From Volvox africanus (Eukaryota; Chlorophyta; Chlorophyceae; Chlamydomonadales; Volvocaceae): a DNA stretch of 64,000 nucleotides. Below, one piece after another: positions 1-11,434 of this stretch; within the stretch, counting starts at the first letter, position 1, and the number at the start of each line of letters is the position of its first letter. The DNA lies in contig BSDZ01000094.1 of the NCBI GenBank assembly GCA_030268105.1, positions 1,087,001 to 1,151,000 of the forward strand, in the 5' to 3' direction. The notes beneath the pieces were generated by a model. The model was not told the DNA's origin. It saw only the letters and a list, made by a program, of their open reading frames with translations, and did not search any database. The translations under genes and the position numbers were made by a program.

Positions 1-37
1 TCGTGAATGTAAATGGTGATCGAATCCGCATACAACA
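1..37 (-). mobile_element. Family B LTR, 5' terminus (cut by window edge)
   Basis: The first 37 bases match the last bases of the minus-strand family B LTRs at 15522-16336 and 21077-21891 and end in ACAACA, the complement of the LTR start TGTTGT. The rest of the LTR lies outside the window. It abuts integrase sequence of a B element of opposite orientation, so a minus-strand B element probably inserted there. Confidence 0.8.
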
Positions 38-903
38 GTCAACTCGTCGGTATGCGCGTTCATTTGAGCACAGCATATCATCCACAATCCGATGGGCAAA
101 CTGAATGCACAAATCGCACACTGGGCGACATGTTGAGGAATTTCACGGGATGCACACCCTCTGTTTGGGATACGTTTCTTACTTCGGCAGGATTTGCACT
201 TAACAACGCTGTTTACTGCTCTACAGGTCAAAGCCCTTTCTTTCTGAATTATGGATTCCATTCTGCGCTACCCGTGTGGCGAGAATTGAAGATAAATATC
301 CCTGCGGCTAGAACCTTTGCCAAGTCATTCCTATCCCGCATGACAGACGCGAAGGCATGCCCGGACGCGGCACAACAACGGACGAGGGACTATTATAATA
401 AATTTAAACGGGACATAACATTTTCGGTGGGACAAATGGTATTATTGAGCACTAAGAACTTGCGTTCGCTCGCTGACGGTTCCCGTAAATTGTTACCTCG
501 CTGGATCGGTCCATATCCCTTTGTTCGGATGGTAGGGAATGTAGCTGTGGAGCTATCATAACCTTCTGACATGAATATCCATCCTACATTTCGTATATCT
601 TTAATTTGCCCTTATCGCGGCACAGCACCTGTTACGAACGACACCGATGCCCCTGCAGTAATGGACCCTGGTCCCGAGACCTGGATCGCAGGCAAGCAAA
701 AGGTGTATGACGTGGAACGCATATTGGATTATCGGGTTCGTTGCATCAGTCGACAACAATGAAAGCGGAAGGTGCATGAATATCTGGTCAAGTGGACTGG
801 CTATTCTAGTGAGCATAATTCGTGGGAACCGATGCGGAACTTCTCGCCGGAAATGAAGCCCCTGTTGGAGGAAGCTCACTTACGTGCCACGCAAACCCAA
901 TGA
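38..903 (+). pseudogene. pol: Family B integrase C-terminal half with chromodomain, broken
   Basis: The frame enters inside the integrase core at the AYHPQSDGQTE segment, which carries the last acidic residue of the DDE triad. It continues through the GPY/F-type module ([19 protein letters not shown]) and a chromodomain ([17 protein letters not shown]). In the element the integrase would join cDNA to the chromosome and the chromodomain would help choose the target. The frame is interrupted by TAA at 559-561 and TGA at 760-762, so it is dead. The same fragment recurs at 27525-28278, 37767-38377 and 45359-45969. A polypurine tract and LTR follow directly, as expected for the 3' end of an element. 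Confidence 0.85.
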
Positions 904-947
904 TCCTAGCAGTCGATGCTGTTTGATGCAGCGAGGACGCTGCATAC

Positions 948-962
948 GGGAGGGGGAATAGT
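948..962 (+). promoter_or_regulatory. Polypurine tract before family B 3' LTR
   Basis: GGGAGGGGGAATAG lies directly 5' of the LTR start. In LTR retrotransposons this tract resists RNase H and primes plus-strand DNA synthesis. The assignment rests on position and purine content. Confidence 0.7.
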
Positions 963-1730
963 TGTTGTATGCGGGTTCGATCACCGTTTGCATCAATGAA
1001 GGCCGCAACGCATTCGGATATCATGAAGCATATTACAATCATATTAGCATGATATACTCAAGTATATCTAGCTAATCAGTCATGTCACATGATCATCTAC
1101 GACATCGCGTTATCTATTGGCATATTATATCACGTAATAATACTTTAAATATTATTACCGTATTTACGTTATAAACCATACGCGTATGCGAGAAGGCGAC
1201 AATCGCGATGGTTGGGTCGGCAACCGAATATGGATATTCGGACCTTTGCATATTGCATGCGTTACATCCAATAATATCACGGATGACACGATATTTAGAG
1301 CAGTGTTACCAAAGTACTCACACTTGAGATCGCAATCCAGTGAGACTTGTACTGCACATCAGTATCGTGACGTGATAGGTGCGAGGACGGCCGCCTAGAG
1401 ACCGAAGTCAGCTTGACACTAATTTGGATCAAGTATTCGAGTACTTAACTCTATCTGATACGCATACATAAGATATAATCATTTATATTCGGCCTGAGCT
1501 ATTCTAGCACTCCATCTGCAGCCAAGTGATGAACATTGCCCACGGGGTCTGACGGCAGACTGTAATTCTGTAATTGAAGAACATTGTAAGTTGAATCTTT
1601 CCTTGCTATTGAGTCTTCCGCTGTCTTCTATTCGCATTGGATTGCCTTGCTGTTCGTAAGCTTGGTACGCACGCAGCTAACGCCCAGACGTGCAGAGCTA
1701 ATGCATGATTGAAGAAGGAAGGATACAACA
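963..1730 (+). mobile_element. Family B LTR (768 bp)
   Basis: It begins TGTTGTATGCGGG and ends GGATACAACA. It is shorter than the 815-bp minus-strand copies because about 47 bp is missing after the ATCTACGACATCG segment. It is the 3' LTR of the integrase-chromodomain fragment on its left. On its right it runs straight into reverse transcriptase code of another B copy, without primer-binding site or gag. Confidence 0.85.
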
Positions 1731-3260
1731 ACCCTTTGCCGCGCGTCGATGACCTGCCCGATAAGCTGAAGGGCTCAGCTTATTTTTCCTCGATTGACCT
1801 TCAACAAGGGTATAATCAGATACGCATCGCTGCCTCTGATAGTCCGAAAACCGCTTTCCGGACTCCCTTTGGTCCCTTCGAGTACACTGTCTTGTACTAA
1901 TGCGCCCGCCACATTTCAAGCAGTGATGGATTGCATGTTCAGACCGTATATCGACAGGATCATCATTTTGTTACTAGGATGATATTTTAATATATTCCAA
2001 GACGCGCGAGGAGCACCTGAAGCATCTCAAGCTCGTGCTTGAAGTGATGAAGCGGGAGCAATTGTTTGCTGAACGCGCCATGTGCTTTTGGGCGCAGCCT
2101 CATGTGGAGTATTTGGGCCACATCGTGTCGGCCATTGGAATAAGGATGGACTCACGGAAAGTAGCTGTGGTTCACAAATGGCCCGCACCTCAGAACCTCA
2201 CCGAACTACGCCAGTTCTTGGGTTTGACCAACTACTTCCGTAAGTTTATCAAAAATTACTCCATTATTGCGGCCCCTCTTACGAATTTGACGAGGAAAGG
2301 AGGGTTCGTTTCTCTTGAAGCCTGGACACCCGTGTGTCAGCGGGCATTCGAACAGCTCAAACGAATCGTCGCCGACGATGTTACCCTTGCTTTTCCTGAC
2401 TACTCGTTGCCATTCCGTGTTGAAGTTGTATCGGATGCTTCCTTGCATGGAAGCAGCGCTGTATTGTTACAGGAAGGACGACGGATCGCCTTCACGAGTA
2501 AGAAGTTTTCGGGTGCGGAGACCCGATATACAACTGGAGAGCAGGAGCTGTTGGCAGCTCTACATGCTTTGAAGGAATGGCGTTGTTACCTCGAGGGCCG
2601 CCCTTTTACGCTGAAGAGCAATCATAAGCCGCTGACATTCTTGCAGAGTGTTCCTACGCTTAACTGACGACAAGCCCGGTGGATGGAGTATCTATCTCGT
2701 TTCGACTGCACATGGGAGTATAACGCCGGCAGGATTAATATTGCTGACGCCCTCAGTCGACATCCATCATTGCATGCTGCAATTCTGGCAGCACCGGTTA
2801 CTCGTTTGCGCAGTCAGGAGGTGCCGATAGCAGCGGACCTTGCGCAGCGACTCAAGGCGGCGTATGAAGTGGATCTGTGGTTCGCTTCACCCAACAATAT
2901 GGAACATTTGCACAAGCGCAATGATTTGTGGATACGGAAGGATGGCTCAACCACACAAATCGTTGCGCCGAACGAGAATGCTTTGTGCTACGATATTCTT
3001 GCACGGTTCCACGAGGACCCGTTAGCAGGACATCCTGGAAGCACGTGATTGGCAGAGCTTGTACGACGCTCGTTCTGGTGGCCGCGCGTGGTGAAGGATG
3101 CGGAAACCTTCGTGCAAAGGTGCAGTTTATGCCAGCGCAATAAAGCACTATCCGGTAAGGGCCATGGTTTATTACAACCTTTGCCTATACCAGATGTCCC
3201 TTGGGAAAGTGCTTCTATGGACTTCGTAGTCGCACTGCCCAAAACTGAGGGGGGATACGA
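1731..3260 (+). pseudogene. pol: Family B reverse transcriptase, RNase H and integrase N-terminus, broken
   Basis: It opens at the RT segment [20 protein letters not shown] and runs through RT palm and thumb, RNase H (DASLHGSSAVLLQ, then a TTGEQELLA acidic residue) and the integrase zinc-binding region ([17 protein letters not shown]). Visible damage: a frameshift by about 1890, an extra T that destroys the YLDD catalytic box near 1970, TGA at 2665-2667 and TGA at 3046-3048. The sequence stops at a family A LTR. The YLDD lesion and the first TGA are shared with 29145-30897, so the two pieces descend from one already dead copy. Confidence 0.85.
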
Positions 3261-4053
3261 TGTTGTGCTACGGTTCGTTTCCCGCCGACGTGTAGGTCGA
3301 TGTGATCCTACAAGGTGAAGTGCTATTGTGATGAACGCATGAACAATCAATGCATATGAATAAACCTGCATGATATAAATGTATTCGCATACATTTATAT
3401 ATGCATTTGGCATGTTGTCATTAATCATCACGACATCGCATCATGGCAAATCCGTCTAGCATGCATGAAAGCCCGAATCATTGAAGTGCGCATTATGCTC
3501 GTGCTACGAAACGATAAGTAATATTATCTGATATAATATTACTTCATTACAGCACACGTTGAGAGCGCCACACTCGTCGCGATACATGCCTTGCAACCGG
3601 ATATCGTTATCCGGACCCTTGCATCATGTGAATGCCGGAAAGGCTTATACGTTGTTATGCGTAGACATCGCCTATACGCAGTAGGGTTGTCACATCTAGG
3701 ATCGGCCTCCTAATGTGAATCGTACGGCATTGCGATGCTGCGAGTATAACAGATGCGAGAACGGCTAAGCAAGATAAGAAATTCGATACCGGAGAACACT
3801 CGTGTGTTCTACATCATTATTGCTATACGCATTTCTACTTAGCCCGAGCTAAGCCTGAACTTCGCTTATCACCTCCGCGTGATGATTGCTTGCTTCCGGC
3901 GCTGACGGCGATTTCGTCCATTGCATCGTTCCGATCTGTAAGACTGTAAGTTATATCTCTCTTCGTCTTGAAGTCTTCCGCTGTCTCTGTTTGCTCTCAC
4001 TTGCCTTGCTGTACTTGCAAGTGCTCGTGCATCGGTGTTGAACGAGAGGAACA
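3261..4053 (+). mobile_element. Family A LTR, plus orientation, shortened at its 3' end
   Basis: It starts TGTTGTGCTACGG and follows the other family A LTRs, but about 40 bp near the 3' end is missing: the run after GCATCGGTGT goes straight to GAACGAGAGG, and the end reads AACA instead of TACAACA. It interrupts family B integrase and is joined directly to a minus-strand LTR of the same family. Confidence 0.85.
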
Positions 4054-4915
4054 TGTTGTACCTCTCGTTCGCGTTTGCTCATAAGTATCTGCACGTCTGG
4101 AGACTTTCAACACCAATGCGCGAGCACTTGCAAGTACAGCAAGGCAAGCGAGAGCAAACAGAGACAGCGGAAGACTTCAAGACGAAGAGAGATATAACTT
4201 ACAGTCTTACAGATCGGAACGATGCAATGGACGAAATCGCCGTCAGCGCCGGAAGCAAGCAATCATCACGCGGAGGTGATAAGCGAAGTTCAGGCTTAGC
4301 TCGGGCTAAGTAGAAATGCGTATAGCAATAATGATGTAGAACACACGAGTGTTCTCCGGTATTGAATATCTTGTCTAGCTTAGCCGTCCTCGCATCTGTT
4401 ATACTCGCAGCATCGCAGTGCCGTACGATTCACATTAGGAGGCCGATCCTAGATGTGACAACCCTACTGCGTATAGGCGATGTCTACGCGTAACAACGTA
4501 TAAGCCTTTCCGGCATTCGCATGATGCAAGGGTCCGGATAACGATATCCGGTTGCAGGGCATGTATCGCGACGAGTGCGGCCCTCTCAACGTGTGCTGTA
4601 ATGAAGTAATATTATATCAGATAATATTACTTATCGTTTCGTAGCACGAGCATAAAGCGCACTTCAATGCTTCGGGCATTCATGCATGCTAGGTGGTAAT
4701 ATTAATTTATGATTTTACTGAACCACTCTCAGCTCTAAGCTGAGATGCAATGTCGCGATGGATAATGATGCCATGCTAAATGCATATATAAATGTATACG
4801 AATACATTTATATCATGCAGATTCATTCATATGAAATGCGTTCTTCACAAAAGCACTTTGCCTAGTAGGATCGCATCGACCTACACGTCGGCGGGAAATG
4901 AACCGTAGCACAACA
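4054..4915 (-). mobile_element. A1 3' LTR with 38-bp insertion
   Basis: It is 862 bp against 824 bp for the A1 5' LTR. The extra sequence lies near 4691-4750 and contains its own hairpin, CTCAGCT CTA AGCTGAG, plus outer GTGGT/ACCAC arms. Termini TGTTGT and ACAACA are intact. Confidence 0.85.
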
Positions 4916-4974
4916 ATTATCCCCCCTCCTGTATGCAGCGTCCTCGCTGCATCATACAGCATCGACTGCAGGGG

Positions 4975-7900
4975 TCATTGGGTTTGCGTGGCGCGTTTGC
5001 GGGCTTCTTCGAGCAGGGGCTTCATGTCCTGTGAGAAGTTGCGCGCCGGTTCCCATGAGTTGTGCTCGTCGGTATACCCTGTCCACTTGACCAAGTACTC
5101 GTGTACTGTCCGCTTACGTCGGTGTCGGCCCACACGACGCGCGCGATAATCTAACACCCGCTCCACATCGTAAAACTTCTGTTTACCAGCGATCCAGGTC
5201 TCGGGAACTGGTTTGATCGCTGCGGGGGCGTTAGTAGGCTCAGGGACGGGTTCCGTACCACGATACGGACGAACAAGTGATACGTGGAACATGGGGTGAA
5301 TGGTCATATCAGCGGGCAATGCAAGCTCCACAGCCACATTCCCGACCATGCGCACAACATGATACGGACCAATCCAGCGGGGTAAGAGTTTTCGGGATCC
5401 GTCGGCCAAGGAACACAAGTTCTTGGTGCTTAGCAACACAAGTTGCCCTTCCGAAACCGTCACGTCCTGCTTGGATTTGTTGTAGTATTCCGTCGTTCGT
5501 TGCTGCGCCGCGTCCAAACACGACTTCGCCTCTGTGATTCGGGACATAAAAGACTTGGCAAAAAGTTTAGCAGCAGGCACATTCACTTCTAACTCGCGCC
5601 ACACGGGTAGCGCGGGATGAAATCCGTAGTTAAGAAAGAATGGACTTTTGCCTGTGGAGCGGTTAACAGCGTTGTTAAGCGCGAATTCTGCCGCAGTCAA
5701 ATACGTATCCCAAACGAGTGGTGTGCGACCAGCATAATTGCGCAACATATCATCCAACGTGCGGTTTGTGCGTTCGGTTTGACCATCGGTCTGCGGGTGA
5801 TACGCCGTGCTCAGGTTGACACGCATGCCAACTAGCTTGCAGAGCGCTTCCCAAAACTTAGACGTGAACTGACCACCGCGGTCCGAAATCGCATTTTTGG
5901 GAACCCCGTGTAACCGAACCACATTGTCGAAAAACAAGCGTGGGTTTGCTCAGCCGTGCAGGATGATGTGCATGGTGCGAGGTGAACCATCTTAGTCAGA
6001 CGATCGACCATTACGAACACCGCATCGTATCCCCCCTCAGTTTTGGGCAGCGCGACTACGAAGTCCATGGAAACACTTTCCCAAGGCGCATCCGGGACAG
6101 GCAACGGTTGCAACAACCCATGGCCCTTACCGGACAGAGCCTTATTGCGCTGGCACAGACTGCATGTCTGTACGAAGTTCGCCGCATCCTTAGCCAAACG
6201 AGGCCACCAAAAGGAACGTTGCACCAAATCGACCAGTCGCTTGCTACCAGGGTGTCCTGCTAACGGGTCCTTGTGGAACCGCGCAAGGATGTCGTAGCGT
6301 AGCGCGTCGTCGTTCGGAACGACGATTTGTGTAGCTGCACCCTCCGTCCGTAGCCAAAGGCCATTCTGCTTGCGAAGGTTTTCTACATTAGCCGGGTCCG
6401 CAAACCAGGCGTCTGCATTGTAGGCAACCTTCAACCGCTCCGCGAGGTCCGTCGTGATCGGTACCTCCTCGCTACGCGGCCGCACGACGGGCGCTGCCAA
6501 AATTGCAGCGTGTAGCGACGGATGTCGACTGAGAGCATCGGCAATATTCAATTTACCGGAAATATACTCCCAGGTGCAGTCGAACCTAGCTAGATATTCC
6601 ATCCATCTAGCTTGATGGCGGTTCAACGTAGGAACGCTTTGCAAAAACGTTGGGGGCTTATGGTCAGTTTTTAAAGTAAACAGGCGTCCCTCGAGGTAAC
6701 AGCGCCATTCCTTTAAAGCATGCAGCACGGCCAAAAGCTCCTGTTCCTCGGTGGTGTAGCGAATTTCCGCACCAGAAAACTTCTTACTCGTGAAGGCGAT
6801 CGGTCGCCCTTCCTGTAACAATACAGCGCCGCTTCCAAATATCGAGGCATCAGACACTACCTCAACACGAAATGGCAACGAGTAATCAGGGAATGCAAGG
6901 GTGACATCTTCGGCAACAATTCGTTTGAGCTCTTCGAATGCCCGCTGGCATTGCGACGTCCACGACTCGAGCGAAACGAAAACGCCTTTGCGAGTTAAGT
7001 TAGTAAGCGGGGCCGCAATGATGGAATATTTTTCAATGAACTTTCGGAAATAATTGGTCAAGCCAAGGAACTTACGCAGCTCCGTGAGGTTCTGAGGCGC
7101 GGGCCAATCGCGAACCACGGCGACCTTCCGCGGGTCCATCTTCACACCGGTGGCCGACACAATGTGGCCCAAATATTCCACCTGAGGCTGCGCCCAAAAG
7201 CATTTGGCGCGTTTAGCAAACAATTGCTCCCGCCTCATAACGTTGAGCACGAGCCGAAGATGCTCCAAGTGCTCCTCGCGCGTCTAAGAGTATACCAAGA
7301 TGTCATCCAGATAGCACACAACGAACCTGTCAATAAACGGTCTAAACATTCGGTCCATAACCGCCTGAAACGTCGCAGGGGCATTAGTCAAACCAAATGA
7401 TAGGACCGTGTACTCGAAGTGACCGAAGGGCGTCCGAAAAGCGGTTTTCGGGATATCAGAGGCAGCGATGTGAATCTGATTGTAGCCCTGTTGTAAGTCA
7501 ATTGAGGAAAAATAAGCCGAGCCCTTCAGCTTATCCAACAGGTCGTCAACGCGTGGCAAAGGGTAGCGATTTTTCACCGTATTCGCATTTAACCCCCGGT
7601 AATCAATGCACATGCGCAAAGTCCCATCCTTCTTACCGACAAACAAAATCGGTGCAGAATACGGGGATGTGCTGGGGCGTATCATACCCTTTGCGAGCAA
7701 ATCCGTCACCTGGCGCTTCACCTCGTCCAGCTCCAATGGACTCAACCTGTACATTGGCCGGGCCGTAGGCTGCGCTCCAGGCATGAGAGGGATTGTGTGA
7801 TCAACAGGACGCATAGGTGGTAGGCCAGGGATGTCTTGGAAGACGTCCTCATACTGCGACAGTAGGGCCTCAACCTCAGGATCCGCAGAAATCTGCGCGG

Positions 7901-9035
7901 TGGTGACACAACAGCTCACCCGCGGCCTTAAAAGCAGTCCGTGCGCACCTTTCCGTAACAAACGGACGGCCTCCTTACGCCCGACTAGCTCTGGTTCGAT
8001 TCGCGTGGCCATTGCGGTCACAGCGAAATTAACCATAGGCACCGCCTCAGTTTCGCCCTCCTTTGGTGTGACATGTTCGAACGACAGGAAAGGTACCTTA
8101 ATCGACAGAGTACCCTGGCACATATGCAGGGTTGCGGTCTCCATGTCGATGCGCGCACGGTACTGCCGTAATGTCGAGGACCCCATAATGTACGGTGCAG
8201 TCTCTGCCAAGCCCTGCAGCACGTACGGCCGGGTCACAACACGCAAAGGGCCTATCGATAGGCTAAGGGTAATCCTGCCCACGATGGGATGCTTACCCCC
8301 GTCAGCAAGGGTAACCTGTGGACAATCAGACGACTCTGGGGACAACCCCAGCGCATTCACCTCTGCGACAGAGATGAAGTCGTCGCTGGCACCGGTGTCA
8401 ACAAGTGCCTTCAGAGTGCGGCCATTTAAACCGATCTGAATCACAGGGACACGGTTATCTACGAGCGACTGCCCAGCAGACAACGTCAGTGCACTTAGGG
8501 CGGGTCCGTAACCTACGGCACCCCCATCAGGAGCTTCGTACCAAACGTCAACCAAGTAGGATGTGCCTGGCCACGGAGCCAGCATACCCTCCCGATCCAC
8601 ACCATTAAACAAAATGGTGCCCGGCTCAAACCGGTGGACATGCCGCATACCCCTTAGCGATGCCTCTGCCTTGCGCCGACAGAAAGCGGGGAGTAATACA
8701 CATGCGGCAGTGCCTGGATATTGACGCCTACACCTCCTGTATATGGCCAACTGTTCCGACATCTCACGCAGAGACGAGGGGATGAACAAAACCACGTGGT
8801 TGGACAGATCGATAGACGACAGGGGACAGCGAAGTGTAAACAAATTACACAACGGATCAAAGCAGAGAAGTCCCGTGCGTCCGTCAAGCGTGATGCGTCG
8901 CGCAATGACTCGCTCGATGTGTCCGAGTACACAAGGCAACAATGCCTTAACGGCTGGCCGTAAGGATGACCACCGACCACGTGTTAGTTCAGAAAACCCA
9001 GGTAGAGTCCCCTCCGCAGGAACCCGGGCAAGCCC
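4975..9035 (-). pseudogene. pol: A1 pol: protease, RT, RNase H, integrase, chromodomain; three fragments
   Basis: Pol starts just past the gag UAG and is in the gag frame. Fragment one (to 7284) has the aspartic protease (VDTGASDDF) and the RT fingers and palm with [14 protein letters not shown] at 7284-7286 replaces the lysine codon after VYS. Fragment two (7268-5832) has the RT thumb, RNase H and the integrase zinc finger and core start. A one-base deletion near 5943, in the stretch that reads EQTARLFF in intact copies, shifts the frame. Fragment three (5937-4975) carries the rest of the integrase core ([15 protein letters not shown]), the GPY/F region and a chromodomain ([17 protein letters not shown]). 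The domain order is that of Ty3/gypsy chromoviruses. Two lesions make it inactive as one polyprotein. Confidence 0.9.
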
Positions 9036-10271
9036 CTATTTCGGCTGAGGTACAAACGGCGGCATTAGAGGGCAATCCTTCGTAGAATGGCTCTCCGCAC
9101 ACCGTAGACAAACGTTGGCCAATTTTCGACGCTCGAATTCGGAACGATTGCAATTCCATTTTGGCATGAATGTGTCGTCCGTACGAGTGCGCTTCGCGTT
9201 GGGGTCGGAACGCTGTGCGGCTGCCGACGACGGCGCACCACCACGCTTCCTGTTCCTAGCTGGGTCCGAGCTCGGACCTGCTCCTCCTGTACCACGGACA
9301 CCCGAGCTAGCGCCCCCGCGCGCCTTGCGTTGCCCGTTGCTGCGTCGCGTCGCGGCAGTAGGCGTGGGGCGGGTCGCGCCGAGGTCCTGGTCGAGAGCTA
9401 CAGCTTCCCCAAGCGGATCCTGCACTTGCACAGAATTTGCACGAGGGGCAGACTTGACTTCTTCCTCGCCGGCAAGGAGTCGTATCTCCGCACCCTTAGC
9501 AAAAGCGACCAAAGCGTCATACGACTTGATCTGCGCTCCAACCAAGTCAGTAGCACACCATTTAGCCAAAAGTTTCGTTAGGCCTCGCCTAAACCAAAAG
9601 ACACGTTCAGATTCGGTGAGGTCAGCAATGGGAGTCACTAGTGCTTCGAAGCGTGACTGGTACGCAGGTACATTTTCATCCCGACGCATGTGGTAGCTAC
9701 CGGCTGCCAAAGCATTGCGAGCTTCCACATCACGTGCTTGAACCACAGTAGCGAATCGTGAGAGCAGGGCAGCGGTCAACTCGTCAAAAGTATAGCGACC
9801 ACTGGCGTTAGTCCAATTGCGATACCAGTCCTTCGCTGAGCCCTCGAGGGTGTTACCAACGAAAAGACACTTGATACCGTCATTGTCGCCACCATGGACA
9901 GCTTGGAGGTACAATTTAGCGTCACGCACGTACGCACGAGTTGCATCGGCTATGTCATGCCCTGGTGTCTTGTCGGTCAGCGAAATATTAAGCCTAGGAA
10001 CGGGAATCGTCAATCTCATCACCTCAGGGATGTCATCATGCCCTCGAGCTTGAGGTAATGGCAGAACCCTTGGTCCAGCAGTGTTGTCCATATTGGTGTT
10101 AACTGCTGAATGAGGCACAATTAAGTGAGCAGGGGTCTGGAGGACAAGGGGCTCTTGAGTGGCTCGCGTGCCAACAGTCTCAAGACCTCTATCCGAAGCT
10201 CTAGCAGTCACAGCAAAATCGGGCTGGCTTGCTAAGCTGGTGTGCGGCGTATCGTCGTGCTCAGCAGACAT
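9036..10271 (-). CDS. gag: A1 Gag structural protein, complete
   Basis: A 411-residue open frame starting at MSAEHDD and ending PQPK then TAG. Gag would form the virus-like particle and bind element RNA. Residues about 95-260 resemble the retrotransposon Gag domain (WYRNWTN, LLSRF, YQSRFEAL, FWFRRGL). A basic low-complexity linker follows, then a zinc knuckle at about 388-400 with spacing CX2CX3HX4C, one residue shorter than the usual CX2CX4HX4C. The same start and length occur in A5. The first stop is the UAG that separates gag from pol in the same frame. No lesion is visible, so this Gag could be made. Confidence 0.9.
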   Translation of the reverse strand: MSAEHDDTPHTSLASQPDFAVTARASDRGLETVGTRATQEPLVLQTPAHLIVPHSAVNTNMDNTAGPRVLPLPQARGHDDIPEVMRLTIPVPRLNISLTDKTPGHDIADATRAYVRDAKLYLQAVHGGDNDGIKCLFVGNTLEGSAKDWYRNWTNASGRYTFDELTAALLSRFATVVQARDVEARNALAAGSYHMRRDENVPAYQSRFEALVTPIADLTESERVFWFRRGLTKLLAKWCATDLVGAQIKSYDALVAFAKGAEIRLLAGEEEVKSAPRANSVQVQDPLGEAVALDQDLGATRPTPTAATRRSNGQRKARGGASSGVRGTGGAGPSSDPARNRKRGGAPSSAAAQRSDPNAKRTRTDDTFMPKWNCNRSEFERRKLANVCLRCAESHSTKDCPLMPPFVPQPK

Positions 10272-10717
10272 GGAACACGAAGCGATACCCTAGGTTTGCG
10301 TAATAGAAGCCGACTTCTATCGCAAAAGCAAGAGTACAAAGCGATTCGGTGAGCCTACCGACAGTACTCTTGAGAAGATCCAGTAAACTCAGCAAATATT
10401 TGCCCAGCTGAGTCCTGATCTCCGTAGTTTGGGCGATGAGAGTCGCCAACTGGTCCGGATGGAAGCCGGTCTCAGTCGCCGCGGCAAGCAAAGCCGGTGC
10501 ACTGAGATTACCTGCGACTCAGAGCGTACACTTACACAACAAGTGCAGCAATCTAAGCAAAAGCAATTAAGCAATTACAAACCGGAAGCAGCGGCGTCCA
10601 AAACGGCGCGGCCTAGGTCTTCGGCGAAGGTATCTAGCGGTCCTCGTGGTTCGTCGCTGGAGCTCGCCATAGAAAGAACCTACTTCCGATTAGACACAAA
10701 AGAGACAGTTAGGCAAC

Positions 10718-10735
10718 GAACCTGTCTCGATACCA
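10718..10735 (-). promoter_or_regulatory. A1 tRNA primer-binding site
   Basis: Three bases inside the 5' LTR the minus strand reads TGGTATCGAGACAGGTTC, starting with the TGG that pairs with a tRNA CCA end. The first seven bases equal the initiator-methionine type site common in plant elements (TGGTATCAGAGC), but the rest differs by at least one missing base, so the primer tRNA is not certain. Confidence 0.75.
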
Positions 10736-10979
10736 AATTGTTGTACCTCTCGTTCGCGTTTGCTCATAAGTATCTGCACGTCTGGAGACTTTCGACACCG
10801 ATGCGCGAGCACTTGCAAGTACAGCAAGGCAAGCGAGAGCAAACAGAGACAGCGGAAGACTTCAAGACGAAGAGAGATATAACTTACAGTCTTACAGGTC
10901 GGATTGATGCAATGAACGATATCACCGTCAGCGCCGGATGCAAGCAATCATCACACGGCGGTGATAAGCGAAGTTCAGG

Positions 10980-10995
10980 CTTAGCTCGGGCTAAG
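10980..10995. repeat. LTR hairpin, CTTAGC arms
   Basis: CTTAGC TCGG GCTAAG: six-base arms around a four-base loop. Present in most family A LTRs. Confidence 0.8.
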
Positions 10996-11022
10996 TAGAA
11001 ATGCGTATAGCAAATATAATGT

Positions 11023-11040
11023 AGAACACACGAGTGTTCT
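11023..11040. repeat. LTR hairpin, AGAACAC arms with ACGA loop
   Basis: AGAACAC ACGA GTGTTCT: seven perfect pairs. In the plus-strand sense the loop is TCGT. Confidence 0.85.
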
Positions 11041-11218
11041 CCGGTATCGAATGTCTTGTCTAGCTTAGCCGTCCTCGCATCTGTTATACTCGCAGCATCA
11101 CAGTGCCGTACGATTCACATTAGGAGGCCGATCCTAGATGTGACAACCCTACTGCGTATAGGCGATGTCTACGTATAACAACGTATAAGCCTTTCCGGCA
11201 TTCGCATGATGCAAGGGT

Positions 11219-11236
11219 CCGGATAACGATATCCGG
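11219..11236. repeat. LTR hairpin, CCGGATA arms with ACGA loop
   Basis: CCGGATA ACGA TATCCGG: seven perfect pairs. The same place in A5 LTRs reads CCGAATA and TATTCGG, a paired change that keeps the stem. Confidence 0.9.
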
Positions 11237-11288
11237 TTGCAGGGCATGTATCGCGACGAGTGCGGCGCTCTCAACGTGTGCTGTAATG

Positions 11289-11317
11289 AAGTAATATTAT
11301 ATCAGATGATATTACTT
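11289..11317. repeat. LTR hairpin, 12-base AT-rich arms
   Basis: AAGTAATATTAT, loop ATCAG, then ATGATATTACTT with one mismatch. In the A1 3' LTR and in A3 the 12-base arms are perfect while the loop differs (ATCAG, TTGTT, CTGAT). Confidence 0.85.
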
Positions 11318-11434
11318 ATCGTTTCGTAGCACGAGCATAAAGCGCACTTCAATGCTTCGGGCATTCATGCATGCTAGGCTGATTTGCCATGATGCGATGT
11401 CGCGATGGATAATGATGCCATGCTAAATGCATAT

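Larger units (their letters stand above)
3261..4915. repeat. Long near-palindrome of two family A LTRs joined tail to tail
   Basis: The plus-strand LTR (3261-4053) and the minus-strand LTR (4054-4915) meet at their 3' ends with no spacer. The centre reads GAACGAGAGGAACA then TGTTGTACCTCTCGTTC. The arms are about 0.8 kb, so the DNA could form a large hairpin or cruciform. Confidence 0.85.

Noticed and set aside
7831..8439. A 202-codon frame opposite pol, also at 33418, 23863, 44351 and 51943
   Set aside because: It is a mirror frame of the protease region of pol and recurs only because pol does.
10429..10998. A 189-codon plus-strand frame across the A1 leader and LTR, with relatives at 26391 and 54472
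   Set aside because: It is antisense to the leader and runs into the LTR. Its residues change wherever the LTR changes and no domain is visible.
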